A stretch of 64,000 nucleotides of DNA from contig CAYSLU010000010.1 of the NCBI GenBank assembly GCA_964431965.1, positions 1-64,000 of the forward strand. Reading direction: 5' to 3'. Positions 7,269 to 15,699 of the stretch are shown piece after piece. Below the pieces are notes generated by a model. It was not told where the DNA came from. It ran no database searches and was given only the letters and a program-made list of their open reading frames with translations. Within the stretch, counting starts at the first letter, position 1; every line of letters begins with the position of its first letter. The DNA comes from CAYSLU01 sp964431965 (GTDB lineage Bacteria > Verrucomicrobiota > Kiritimatiellia > CAIKKV01 > CAYSLU01). Position numbers and translations under genes: made by a program.

Positions 7269-8285
7269 ATGCCCGTGTGGTCACACCGGATCGCGGACGT
7301 CGAGTTCCAGACCGCCTGCGAGACTCCGATCAAGGCATTGGATGCCGGACGGTTCACGCCTTTCCGGAGCCGGCCTCAGAGCGCCGATGTCTGCCACCAC
7401 CTCCACGCGGTGAACCCCGAAGAGCTGGATGCGCCTCCCGTGTCGCCCGCACTGAAGAGCCGACTTTCCGCGTGCACGTCTCCCGAGCAGTTGGGCCGAG
7501 GCATTCAGGTCTTTGTCCCCTATCGCAAGGGGGCCGTCGCCGCCGCGCTCCGGCCCTTCCTCCAGTGCGCGCCGGGGACGACTGACGTGCCCATCGCGCG
7601 CGCGGCGCGGGTGCGGGCGCAGCTGGAGCGGGCGGCCGAGCATCCCGCTGATGTGTTTCTCATCCGCCACGCGCTGAGCGTGGAGATCATGGACCTGGCC
7701 CGCCACGAGGCGCACGTGTTCTTCGCCGAAGGGGCGGCGGAGTCGTGGTGGGCCCACCCCGACTACTCCCGCGTGGAGAATGGCGTTCGCCGGCTCTTCT
7801 GCGCGTTCATGCCGGGTCGGGCCGCCTTCCCCATCCACAGCTCGGCGGTGGTGCGCGACGGACGGGCGGCCCTCTTCGTGGCGCCCGATGGCGGGGGCAA
7901 GAGCACAGTCGCGCGCCTGGCGGGGGACGGCGCGGCCATCCTGAGCGACGACCGCAACATTCTGCGACGGCACCCGGATGGCCTACGGGTCCACGGCACC
8001 CCATGGGGCCGCACGTGCACCGGCCCGGCCAGCGCGCCGCTCGGCGCCGTGTACCTGCTCCAGAAGGCGGCGCGCTTCGAGCTCGCTCCGATCGGCAAGA
8101 AGGACATGATCTCCTTCCTCTGGCAGGACAACGCCCTCATCTGGGCGCAGCTGCCGGTCAGCCATCGCGTCCAGGCGCTCGATTGCCTGTCGGACATGAT
8201 TCGGGAATCCCCCACGTACCGGCTTCGCTTCCCGAAGGATCGCATCGACTGGGATGCGGTCGGCTCCGCCATGAGCGGGCACTAG
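7269..8285 (+). CDS. HPr-kinase-like protein (HprK-related)
   Basis: A 338-residue protein whose C-terminal half has HprK features: IHSSAVV with the conserved His, a P-loop in APDGGGKST (about residues 205-213) and ILSDDR as the Walker-B-like pair. The N-terminal half (to about 150) is unlike HprK and may be a substrate-binding part. No HPr or other PTS gene is visible nearby, so a role in sugar control is unlikely. Homologues in lasso-peptide clusters (the paeninodin type) phosphorylate a serine of the precursor. The Ser/Thr-rich peptide encoded 5 bases upstream is therefore a plausible substrate. The SynChlorMet cassette also has, as I recall, a protein of this kind (ScmC). The start at 7269 is preferred over 7176, which would lie inside the precursor gene. 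Confidence 0.82.
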   Translation: MPVWSHRIADVEFQTACETPIKALDAGRFTPFRSRPQSADVCHHLHAVNPEELDAPPVSPALKSRLSACTSPEQLGRGIQVFVPYRKGAVAAALRPFLQCAPGTTDVPIARAARVRAQLERAAEHPADVFLIRHALSVEIMDLARHEAHVFFAEGAAESWWAHPDYSRVENGVRRLFCAFMPGRAAFPIHSSAVVRDGRAALFVAPDGGGKSTVARLAGDGAAILSDDRNILRRHPDGLRVHGTPWGRTCTGPASAPLGAVYLLQKAARFELAPIGKKDMISFLWQDNALIWAQLPVSHRVQALDCLSDMIRESPTYRLRFPKDRIDWDAVGSAMSGH

Positions 8286-8325
8286 GTCGCGCCGGGCGAT
8301 CCCCCAGACCGCTGACAGCTCTTCC

Positions 8326-8916
8326 ATGACGACTCGGATCTACACCGGCCACAGCATGTGGCCCACGTTCCGGCCCGGCGATGCTCTCGACGTGAGCCAA
8401 GCGGCAGCCCGCCTTCGGCCCGGCGACGTGGCGGTGTTTCGGGTGGCGGGCTTGCCCGAGTCGCGAAGCGTGTTTGTCCACCGCATCATGGCCGTCACGA
8501 AGACCGGCCTCGTGACGCAGGGCGACAACAACGGCCGTCCGGACCCGTGGCACGTGGCGCCCGATCACGTGGTCGGAATCGTGACGCGCTGCCGCCGCGG
8601 AAACTCCAGCCGCCGGGTGGCCGGCGGCTGGGCGGGCGCGCTCCAGGTGCGCGTGCGCCGGGCTCTGATCGCCCTCGGGCTTCAGGCGCGGCGCCCCCTT
8701 CGCGCCGCGTACGCCCGCCTCAGGGCCAGCGGCATACCCGCCCGCATCTGGCAGCCGCGGGTCGACAGCTTGCGGATCGACTCGCCCCGCGGCCCGGTCG
8801 TCAAGTTCATGTGGCGCCGCCGCACCGTCGCCCGTTGGTGGCCTCAGCTCGGCCGCTTCGCCTGCCGCAAGCCGTTCGACCTGTTCCTGTCCCATCCCGG
8901 CCGGGAGCGCCTCTGA
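8326..8916 (+). CDS. S24/S26-family peptidase, Ser/His (SipW/Sec11-like) type
   Basis: A 196-residue protein that opens with the signal-peptidase nucleophile motif: GHSMWPT with Ser10. It continues with RPGD, then VHRI with His52 in place of the bacterial Lys, and GDNN at 66-69. Ser/His dyads of this kind are typical of the archaeal/ER/SipW branch of family S26. There is no N-terminal membrane anchor, and no convincing membrane helix anywhere, so the domain is probably cytoplasmic or peripheral. The basic C-terminal half is not recognised. The ABC exporter downstream lacks its own peptidase domain, so this is the best candidate for removing the leader of the C-x-x-G peptide. That role is inferred from position. 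It is 40 bases from the kinase-like gene and 19 from the transporter. Confidence 0.75.
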   Translation: MTTRIYTGHSMWPTFRPGDALDVSQAAARLRPGDVAVFRVAGLPESRSVFVHRIMAVTKTGLVTQGDNNGRPDPWHVAPDHVVGIVTRCRRGNSSRRVAGGWAGALQVRVRRALIALGLQARRPLRAAYARLRASGIPARIWQPRVDSLRIDSPRGPVVKFMWRRRTVARWWPQLGRFACRKPFDLFLSHPGRERL

Positions 8917-8935
8917 CGCCCGGCCGCCACGCACC

Positions 8936-10747
8936 ATGAAACGCTGGACGCATCATCTGCAGCAGGGATGGCAACGCACGGCCGCGCGCGACCCCATGGC
9001 CGGCCGCGCCTCATCGACGCGCGACGCGCTGCGCGACGCGCGACGGCTCGTGTGGCCGCACGCGCGGCAGCACCGGGCGCTCCTCGCCGCGGCGGTGGCC
9101 GTGATGCTGCTCGGCGTTGCGCTCGCCCTGCCCCTCCCCCTCTTCCACCGCATCCTGGTCGATCGCGTCCTGATCGGCGGGCAAGCCCGCTGGCTGCCGT
9201 ATGTGCTGGGGGTGTACGCGGCCGTCGGTGCGGCCACGCTGGGACTGGGGCTGGCCCAGCAGTACCTGTTCGCGCGCTTCCAGCAAGCCGCCATGCTCGA
9301 TCTCCACGCCGCCCTCTTCGAGCGGGTGCTCCGCCTGCCGAAGCTCTTTCTGGACGGTCACGAGACGGGATACCTCGAAGCCCGCATCTCGGGCGACACG
9401 CAAGGAGTCGGATGGTTTCTGTCCGCGGCGCCGGTGGCCTGGATGGGCAACCTCATTCGCCTGGCCGGAAACAGCGCGCTCCTCTTCTTCCTGGAATGGC
9501 GCCTGGCGCTTCTGGCCATGTTGGCTCTGCCCGTGCTGGCCCTGGGCAGCGAGTTCGTCGGACGGCGCGTGCGCAACCTGAACCGCCACAGCATGGAGCT
9601 GAACGCCCAGTTCGAGGGCGCGCTCCAGGAGTCGCTCTCCAATGCCACGCTCGTTAAGTCGCACGGCGCGGAGCGCCGCACCGCGAGGGGGCTCTCCTCG
9701 CGGCTGGAGCGACTCTATGACCTGGGCCTGGAGCAGCTGGCCGTCGGATCGGTCGGCTCGACCGCCGTGGGGCTGGCCCCCCGGGCGGTGCAGTTCACGG
9801 TGCTGGCGGCGGGGGCGTGGCTGATCCTGCACGGACAGTGGACCCTCGGGTCGCTCACGGCCTTCCAGGCCAGCCTCTCCGGCACGTTCGGCCCCATGAA
9901 CCAGCTCGTGAACACGCACTTCAGCATGCACCGGGCGCTGGCCGCCGTCGAACGCGTGCAGGCGCTGGTCGCGGTCGCGCCGGAGTCCAACGCCGAGGCG
10001 GCGCGGCCCGTTGAGCGGCTCGCGGGCGAGGTGGAGTTCCGACACGTCAGCTTTGCCTATGATCCGGCACCCCCCCTGCTCCAGGACCTCTGCTTCCGCA
10101 TCAGGGCCGGCGAGCACATCGCCGTGGTGGGGGCCAGCGGCGTGGGCAAGACCACGTTGATCGGACTGCTGCTCCGCTTCTACCAGCCGAGCTCCGGAGC
10201 GGTGCTGTACGACGGCTCGCCCGCCGAGGAGTTCGAGCTCGGCAGCCTGCGGCGGCGGATCGGCTACCTCGCGCAGACGGCCTCCTTGTGCTCGGGCACC
10301 ATCCTGGAGAACCTCCGCTACGGGAATGAGCAGGCTCGCCTGGAGGACATCGAGCGGGCGCTGGCGACGGCCCAGATGACGGATTTCGTGCGCGGGGTCC
10401 CCGGCGGGCTGAACGCCCGCCTGGACGAGCACGGCGGCAACCTCTCGGAGGGGCAGAGGCAGCGCCTGGCGCTGGCGCGCGTCCTGGTGTCCGATCCCGA
10501 TATCCTCGTCATGGACGAGTTCTCGGCCCCGCTCGACGGGCAGGTGGAGGAGTCCGTCTTCTCGGCCCTGCCGCAGGCGCTCAACTCGCGCACGCTCATC
10601 GTGATCTCGCACCGTCCGGCCACGATCGAGCGCTCCGACCGCGTGCTCCTGCTGGCCCGGGGGCGAGTGGAGGATTTCGCGCCTCACGGCGAACTGGCGC
10701 GACGCTCGACGCACTACAACGAGCTGGTACCGCACAGAAAGGCATGA
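8936..10747 (+). CDS. ABC transporter, fused membrane and ATPase domains (peptide/lipid exporter type)
   Basis: A 603-residue half-transporter. About 45 residues of basic N-terminus precede six predicted membrane helices (about 40-320). The ATPase has Walker A GASGVGKTT, signature NLSEGQRQRLALAR, Walker B ILVMDEFSA and the switch His in ISHRPATIE. It is of the MsbA/exporter type. There is no C39 peptidase domain, so leader removal would need another enzyme; the S26-like protein just upstream fits. The stop overlaps the start of the polysaccharide export lipoprotein (ATGA), so it is co-translated with region 3. The cargo could be the modified peptide or a lipid-linked sugar. The peptide is favoured because the upstream genes are all peptide-processing types. 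Confidence 0.88.
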   Translation: MKRWTHHLQQGWQRTAARDPMAGRASSTRDALRDARRLVWPHARQHRALLAAAVAVMLLGVALALPLPLFHRILVDRVLIGGQARWLPYVLGVYAAVGAATLGLGLAQQYLFARFQQAAMLDLHAALFERVLRLPKLFLDGHETGYLEARISGDTQGVGWFLSAAPVAWMGNLIRLAGNSALLFFLEWRLALLAMLALPVLALGSEFVGRRVRNLNRHSMELNAQFEGALQESLSNATLVKSHGAERRTARGLSSRLERLYDLGLEQLAVGSVGSTAVGLAPRAVQFTVLAAGAWLILHGQWTLGSLTAFQASLSGTFGPMNQLVNTHFSMHRALAAVERVQALVAVAPESNAEAARPVERLAGEVEFRHVSFAYDPAPPLLQDLCFRIRAGEHIAVVGASGVGKTTLIGLLLRFYQPSSGAVLYDGSPAEEFELGSLRRRIGYLAQTASLCSGTILENLRYGNEQARLEDIERALATAQMTDFVRGVPGGLNARLDEHGGNLSEGQRQRLALARVLVSDPDILVMDEFSAPLDGQVEESVFSALPQALNSRTLIVISHRPATIERSDRVLLLARGRVEDFAPHGELARRSTHYNELVPHRKA

Positions 10748-11427
10748 ACACCAAGATGAACTGGCTGAGAATCGCGTGGCGGAGCGGGTGCCCCCTCGCT
10801 CTGGGCATCCTCCTGGCGGGCGCAGGGTGCCAGGTAACCCGGCCGGGTCCGGCCGAGGCGCATCCGACTGTGGAGCGGGTCCCCGCCACGGAGGACGCGG
10901 GCGCCCTGCTGCGCCCCGGTCTGACGGTCAACGTGCAGGTGCTCGTGACCGGCCAGAAGGAGATCGACGAGAAGAATCGCCGGATCTCCGAAGCGGGCTC
11001 CATCACGCTGCCGCTCGTCGGCGAGATCCGCCTGGCCGGCTTGACGGTCGCCGAGGCTCAGGACCAGCTCAGAACATCCTACGACCGCGTCTTTGTCGCT
11101 CCGCAGGTGATCGTGGAGTGCCAGATGGAAGCGGGCGACTCGGCGGTGTCGCCGTGGGGCTACGTCACCGTGCTGGGCCGGGTCAAGAAGCCCGGTCAGG
11201 TCAATGTCCCGCCCACGCGCGAGCTCACCGTGAGCCGGGCCATCCAACTGGCGGGCGGACTCGACACGAGCGCCCGCAGCAACGCCATCCGCGTCACGCG
11301 CACGCGCGGCAGCGCCGCGGAGCAGTTCGAGGTCGACCTGGATCGAATCGGTGCACTTGGGCAAACCAAGGACGATGTCCGGCTCCTGCCGGGCGATGTT
11401 GTCTATGTTCCGGAAGCCGTTCTATGA
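10744..11427 (+). CDS. polysaccharide export lipoprotein (Wza/OPX family, short)
   Basis: A 227-residue protein with a lipobox (LLAGAGC) after a hydrophobic signal, then a Poly_export domain (LRPGLTVNVQV, ISEAGSITLPLVGEIRLAGLTVAEA) and one SLBB-like part (VTVLGRVKKPGQVNVPP, RAIQLAGGLDTSA, LLPGDVVYVPE). It is shorter than Wza and has no obvious C-terminal amphipathic helix. It therefore probably acts as the periplasmic export collar, with the beta-barrel encoded next door forming the outer-membrane channel. The start is in an ATGA overlap with the ABC transporter. Confidence 0.9.
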   Translation: MNTKMNWLRIAWRSGCPLALGILLAGAGCQVTRPGPAEAHPTVERVPATEDAGALLRPGLTVNVQVLVTGQKEIDEKNRRISEAGSITLPLVGEIRLAGLTVAEAQDQLRTSYDRVFVAPQVIVECQMEAGDSAVSPWGYVTVLGRVKKPGQVNVPPTRELTVSRAIQLAGGLDTSARSNAIRVTRTRGSAAEQFEVDLDRIGALGQTKDDVRLLPGDVVYVPEAVL

Positions 11428-11456
11428 GCACAACACACGCAGAAGGAGTGACGGGC

Positions 11457-12716
11457 ATGAGGAATCGGACGGGTGGAGTTTGGCTGGGCGTTCTGCTTGT
11501 CGCGGCGGCGGCCGGCAACGCGCCGGGCAAGCCGGGCGAAGGCATGCAGGCCGGCGACGTGCTGGTGCGCCCGTTTGCCGATGTGGCACTCAGCTACGAC
11601 AGCAACCCGATGCTGCTGCCGAAGGGGCAGGAGTCCGATGATTTCCTCATCGACATGAGTCCGGGCGTTCGTCTGACGCGCGCCCGTGAGGCGGTCCGCC
11701 TGGAGGGTCTGTTCTGGGGTCGCTTCCGCCGCTTTGAGGACTTCACCAGCAAGAATAGCGACGATCTATCGGAGGAGTTGCGCCTCACCGTGGGCCGCCC
11801 GGAGGACTGGCGCCTGAAGCTCCATGAGCGCTTCGGGCGCGTGTCGGACTATGACCTATCCGTCCGCACGATGGACGCCGCCACCGAGGGCACTGGCGAT
11901 CGCTACCTGGAGCGGCCGGAAGCCGTTCCCTTGAGCGTGATGGAGCGGTCCGAGCGAGTCGATCGGAACATCCTCGACTGCGGTGCCGGCGTGGGCGGCC
12001 CCCTGTCGGACAAGACATCCCTCGACGCCGTCATCGACTACGGGCTGATCGACTACCGCGACCGGGCCCTGTGGGACTCGACCGAGGCAAAAATCTCCGT
12101 CAAGGCCGCGCGCAAGGTAACCGACAAGTCCAGTCCGATTCTGGTCGGCGAGTACATCCGCATGGAGAACGACAGCCTGGCCAACCCGGGCGACTACTAC
12201 GCGGCGCGGGCGGGCTGGAGATGGCAGGGCACGTTCAAGAGCCGCTTTGAGGCCAGCGCGGGCTACTTCGACTTCTCCGTGGACGACCCGAGCCTGCCGG
12301 ACAATCTCCACCGCGACGGGTTCTCATACGACATGGCCTGGTACTGGCAGGCCCGTCCGAAGCTCTCCATGATCCTCGGAGGCCGAAGCGAGATGCAGCT
12401 GGCTCCCGACACGCCGCAGAATGCGAAAGCCGTCAACATGATCACCAGCAGCGCCCAGTATTCGGCAACCAAGCGCCTCGCCCTCACGGTGCTGGTGGGC
12501 TATCGCCACGAGGACTTCGTGCAGGACGAGACCGTGGCCCAGGGCGAGGCCATCAAGCGTGAGGTGGAGCAGCTCCACGGCCGGATCCGGGCCGACTACC
12601 TTGTGCTCAAGTGGCTGAAGGCCTATGGCGAACTGTGGCACGAGGACACGCAAGACAACGTGCGAGGCGACTACCGGGAGACACGCGCCACGCTGGGCGT
12701 GAAGGCGGAATACTAG
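11457..12716 (+). CDS. outer-membrane beta-barrel protein of the polysaccharide locus
   Basis: A 419-residue exported protein. Signal peptide MRNRTGGVWLGVLLVAAAAG, then alternating amphipathic strands rich in Tyr/Trp/Arg (FADVALSYDSNPML, RLEGLFWGRFRRFEDF, YYAARAGWRWQ) and a C-terminal aromatic residue (VKAEY), as expected for BAM-assembled barrels. The YDSNP patch near the start is common in barrels paired with short OPX lipoproteins in exopolysaccharide and exosortase loci. Start 11457 is chosen because AAGGAG lies about 10 bases upstream and it begins the signal peptide. The overlapping ATG at 11424 would add 11 polar residues in front. Confidence 0.82.
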   Translation: MRNRTGGVWLGVLLVAAAAGNAPGKPGEGMQAGDVLVRPFADVALSYDSNPMLLPKGQESDDFLIDMSPGVRLTRAREAVRLEGLFWGRFRRFEDFTSKNSDDLSEELRLTVGRPEDWRLKLHERFGRVSDYDLSVRTMDAATEGTGDRYLERPEAVPLSVMERSERVDRNILDCGAGVGGPLSDKTSLDAVIDYGLIDYRDRALWDSTEAKISVKAARKVTDKSSPILVGEYIRMENDSLANPGDYYAARAGWRWQGTFKSRFEASAGYFDFSVDDPSLPDNLHRDGFSYDMAWYWQARPKLSMILGGRSEMQLAPDTPQNAKAVNMITSSAQYSATKRLALTVLVGYRHEDFVQDETVAQGEAIKREVEQLHGRIRADYLVLKWLKAYGELWHEDTQDNVRGDYRETRATLGVKAEY

Positions 12717-12773
12717 GCACACGCGCAGATGGGGCCGCCCGGGCGGCCCGGGATCAGAAGAAGGGGAACCTCA

Positions 12774-13364
12774 ATGAAGACAACTGGTATCGTCAGCATG
12801 TTCGTCGCGTGCGGTCTGTTGATGGCGGGACAGGCCCGGGCCGAGGGGGAGCCGGCGGTGCCGAGCGCCCGGGACATCTCCGCTACGCCCGAGTTGGTCG
12901 TGGCGGCCATCCGGGACCAGAGCGTGGAGCGATCCGCGGCCATCGTGGTCGCCGCGCTCGATGCGCTCCTGGCGACCGACTGGTCGGAGGCCAGGAAGAG
13001 AGAGCACTGCATCGCCCTGATCACGTACGCCGAGGCCATCAAGGGCAAGGACACCGCACCCATGATGCGGCTCGTGATCGCGCGCGTCCCGCCCGCGTGG
13101 CGCGCCCTCATCGCCGCCACCGCAGTCGTGGCGGCCGGCGACAACTCCCCCGCCGTCGCAAAAGCCATCCTCGAAGCGGTGGCCGGCAACGCTCAGGACG
13201 CCGAGTCCTGCCGCAGCGCGTGCGACAATCCCACGACCGTCCTGCTCCCCACCGAAGTGGGGGTCGTGCGCGGCATCATGCTGCCGACGCCGACGCAGGC
13301 GCCCGCCAAGGCGCCGCCTCTGCCCACGATCATCCGGCCCGCCGATCTGTATCCGGGGCAGTGA
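12774..13364 (+). CDS. exported protein of unknown function
   Basis: A 196-residue protein with a clear Sec signal (MKTTGIVSMFVACGLLMAGQARA, probable cleavage after ARA at 23) and an alanine-rich helical body. The tail is proline-rich (MLPTPTQAPAKAPPLP) and ends in LYPGQ. Two cysteines in CRSACD may pair in the periplasm. Not recognised. It lies between the outer-membrane barrel and the Wzc-like kinase, with good ribosome-binding bases (AAGGGG) before 12774, so it is probably an accessory periplasmic part of the exporter. Confidence 0.7.
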   Translation: MKTTGIVSMFVACGLLMAGQARAEGEPAVPSARDISATPELVVAAIRDQSVERSAAIVVAALDALLATDWSEARKREHCIALITYAEAIKGKDTAPMMRLVIARVPPAWRALIAATAVVAAGDNSPAVAKAILEAVAGNAQDAESCRSACDNPTTVLLPTEVGVVRGIMLPTPTQAPAKAPPLPTIIRPADLYPGQ

Positions 13365-13411
13365 TCGCACCATCCGTACCCGCGACGACAAGGCCATAGA
13401 AAGGCACGCAC

Positions 13412-15622
13412 GTGAAGCCCAACACCGACACACCTCCGCCCCCGGCAGCGCCGGCCGGGCCGTCTGCCTACTACGGCGCACCCTACGGCATGACCCACGC
13501 CGGCGTCGGATCCGGCGGCATGCTCTCCCCGCGACGCCTGCTGCACGTCGTCCTGAGAAAGTGGTGGCTGATCGGGCTCGCCACGGCGCTGGGACTGAGC
13601 GGTGCGTGGTACTGCCTCGAGCGCATCACGCCGCTCTACATGGCGGACAGCTTCATCGAGATGAGCGTGCGGCGCCCGCGCATCACGGCACAGAGGGGGC
13701 CGATCTCGGACGACACGGACTTCTACTCGCTCTCGACGGAGGAGGTCTTCAACACGCGCATCCAGAAGTTCAGAGGCTCCCGGATGCGGGAGTTCGTCAC
13801 CGCGCACCTCCAGGCCGATACCACCCGGCCGCCCCTCTCCAGCGAACAGATCCACGAGATGCTCGGAAGCGCCGGGTTCTCTCTGCTCCGCCGCTCGTAC
13901 CTCGTGCGGATATCCTGCGTATCCACGAGCCCGGCCCTCGCCTGCCGGGCCGCCAACGCATTCGCGGAAGGCACGGTCCAGCTGTCGCTCGAGGAGAACC
14001 GGGTGGCCTCTGACAACGCCGTCGCGTGGCTCGAGCAGCAGGCGCTCCAGCAGCAGAAAGTCCTCGACGCCATCACGCAGTCCATCACGGCATTCCGCGA
14101 GGCCAAGCACATCGACGCGAGCGAAACCGAAAAGGCGGCCCTTCGGGCGTCGCTCGCGACCATCGGCTCACAGCTCACGCAGCTCGACAATGCGCGCATC
14201 CTGGCGGAGAAGCTCCTGGCGGCCGTCAAGGGGGTCTCGCTCGACCCGAAGAACGCCGGCAGCCTGCCCGATACCACCCCGCGGAGGGACGAGATCGTGC
14301 AGGCTGTGTCCAAGTGGCTGATGGCCACGCAGGAGCGCGACGCGATGCTGGCGCGGTTCACGGCGGACCATCCGGAGATCGTGGCGCGATCGAAGACCAT
14401 CGCGGCTCTCGGGGCCCAGGTTACGGGTGCCATCGAGCGAGCGCAGCACACGGCCGAAGCGAACATGGCGCTCCTCCAACAGCAGACGGAAGGGCTGCGC
14501 CAGAGCATGGCGGAGCAGTCGCGTGCGGCCGCCGAGCTCGATGGCCGGATCATCCGCGTCCAGGCCGAGTTCGGCGCGCTGGAACGAGAGCGTAACGTCG
14601 CGGACTTGAGCTACCGCGGGCTCCTCACGCGCATCGAGGAGGCCCGGCTCTCGGCTGACGAGAACACTGCCACCGTGAAGATCGCCGAGCGGGCGGTTCC
14701 GCCGACCGCGCCCTTCACGCCCCGGCGGCTTCGCATCCTGCTCCTGGGGCTGCTGCTCGGTCTGGCCGGCGGAATCGGCATCTCCCTTCTGCTGGAGATG
14801 ATCGAAGACCGCTTCATCGGCACGGAGGATCTCGAGCGGTCCCTGGGTCTGCCCGTGCTCGGGCTGGTGCCGCGCCTGAGGGGAAAGATGCGCCCCGTGA
14901 TCGGCCGCGTGTCGGAGCAGGATCGCTTCGGGCACGGCGCGGAGGCATTCGCGGGGATCCGCGCCAGGATCATGGCATCCGCGCCGGACCGCCGCCCCGC
15001 CTGCCTGCTCGTCACCAGCGCAGGCCCGCGCGAGGGCAAGACCATCACCGCCAGCAACCTCGCGATTTCATTCGCCCGCACTGGGATCAAGACGCTCCTG
15101 GTGGACTTCGACCTGCGCCGGCCCAAAGTGAACTCGGTGTTCGGCCTGTCCGAGGACGAGCCGTGCCTGCTGGAGTCCCTCGGCGCCGGAGACGCCGCCG
15201 CCTTCCCCGGCCTGGCGAGGCCGACGGACTGCCCCAACCTGTTCGTCATCTGCAACCACGCGTCAAAGGCACTCAGCGCAGCGGAGATCATGGGAACCCA
15301 GGTCGCCCGGGACTTCGTGGCCTGGGCCCGATCCGCCTACGACCTCGTGATCCTGGACTCCCCGCCCTTCGGGGTCGTCAGCGACTCGCTCGTGCTGGCC
15401 GGCATGGCGGATGCCGTCCTGTTTGTGAGCCGCCCCGGGATCAGCCGCCGGCACGTGCTGCGCGCGGCGGTCGACGAGTTCAGTGCGGCGGGCATCCCGC
15501 TGCTGGGCGTCATCGTCAATGCCGTGAACTTCAACCGGCTGTCGTTCCTCAGCAACTACGACTATCGCTACGGCCGGGGGTACCAGACCTGCAAGTACCC
15601 CACCAAGGACACCAAGAAGTAG
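13412..15622 (+). CDS. Wzc-type polysaccharide co-polymerase with BY-kinase domain
   Basis: A 736-residue inner-membrane protein starting at GTG. A proline-rich cytoplasmic tail is followed by a first membrane helix (about 50-70), a long periplasmic Wzz and coiled-coil region, and a second helix near 430-450. The C-terminal tyrosine kinase has Walker A GPREGKT, Walker A' LLVDFDLRRP and Walker B LVILDSPP. The tail has a tyrosine cluster (NYDYRYGRGYQ), the autophosphorylation site that controls chain length and export in Wzc. It presumably contacts the export lipoprotein at 10744 and the polymerase. Confidence 0.92.
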   Translation: MKPNTDTPPPPAAPAGPSAYYGAPYGMTHAGVGSGGMLSPRRLLHVVLRKWWLIGLATALGLSGAWYCLERITPLYMADSFIEMSVRRPRITAQRGPISDDTDFYSLSTEEVFNTRIQKFRGSRMREFVTAHLQADTTRPPLSSEQIHEMLGSAGFSLLRRSYLVRISCVSTSPALACRAANAFAEGTVQLSLEENRVASDNAVAWLEQQALQQQKVLDAITQSITAFREAKHIDASETEKAALRASLATIGSQLTQLDNARILAEKLLAAVKGVSLDPKNAGSLPDTTPRRDEIVQAVSKWLMATQERDAMLARFTADHPEIVARSKTIAALGAQVTGAIERAQHTAEANMALLQQQTEGLRQSMAEQSRAAAELDGRIIRVQAEFGALERERNVADLSYRGLLTRIEEARLSADENTATVKIAERAVPPTAPFTPRRLRILLLGLLLGLAGGIGISLLLEMIEDRFIGTEDLERSLGLPVLGLVPRLRGKMRPVIGRVSEQDRFGHGAEAFAGIRARIMASAPDRRPACLLVTSAGPREGKTITASNLAISFARTGIKTLLVDFDLRRPKVNSVFGLSEDEPCLLESLGAGDAAAFPGLARPTDCPNLFVICNHASKALSAAEIMGTQVARDFVAWARSAYDLVILDSPPFGVVSDSLVLAGMADAVLFVSRPGISRRHVLRAAVDEFSAAGIPLLGVIVNAVNFNRLSFLSNYDYRYGRGYQTCKYPTKDTKK

Positions 15623-15699
15623 CCGGAGTCCCTCGCCGGCGCATCGCACGCGCTCACCGGCGGGACCTCGCAGAGCGGCGCCCGCCTCCTTGGATACCG

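Noticed and set aside
5840..7357. 505-codon minus-strand frame over the second radical-SAM gene and the precursor
   Set aside because: The plus strand carries clear radical-SAM and SPASM motifs; the antisense product is Arg/Pro/Ala-rich with none.
3102..10747. Lasso-peptide cluster
   Set aside because: HprK-like, PF14907-type, PqqD-like and ABC genes occur in lasso clusters, but there is no asparagine-synthase-like cyclase or transglutaminase-like protease, and the precursor has five cysteines and two radical-SAM partners.
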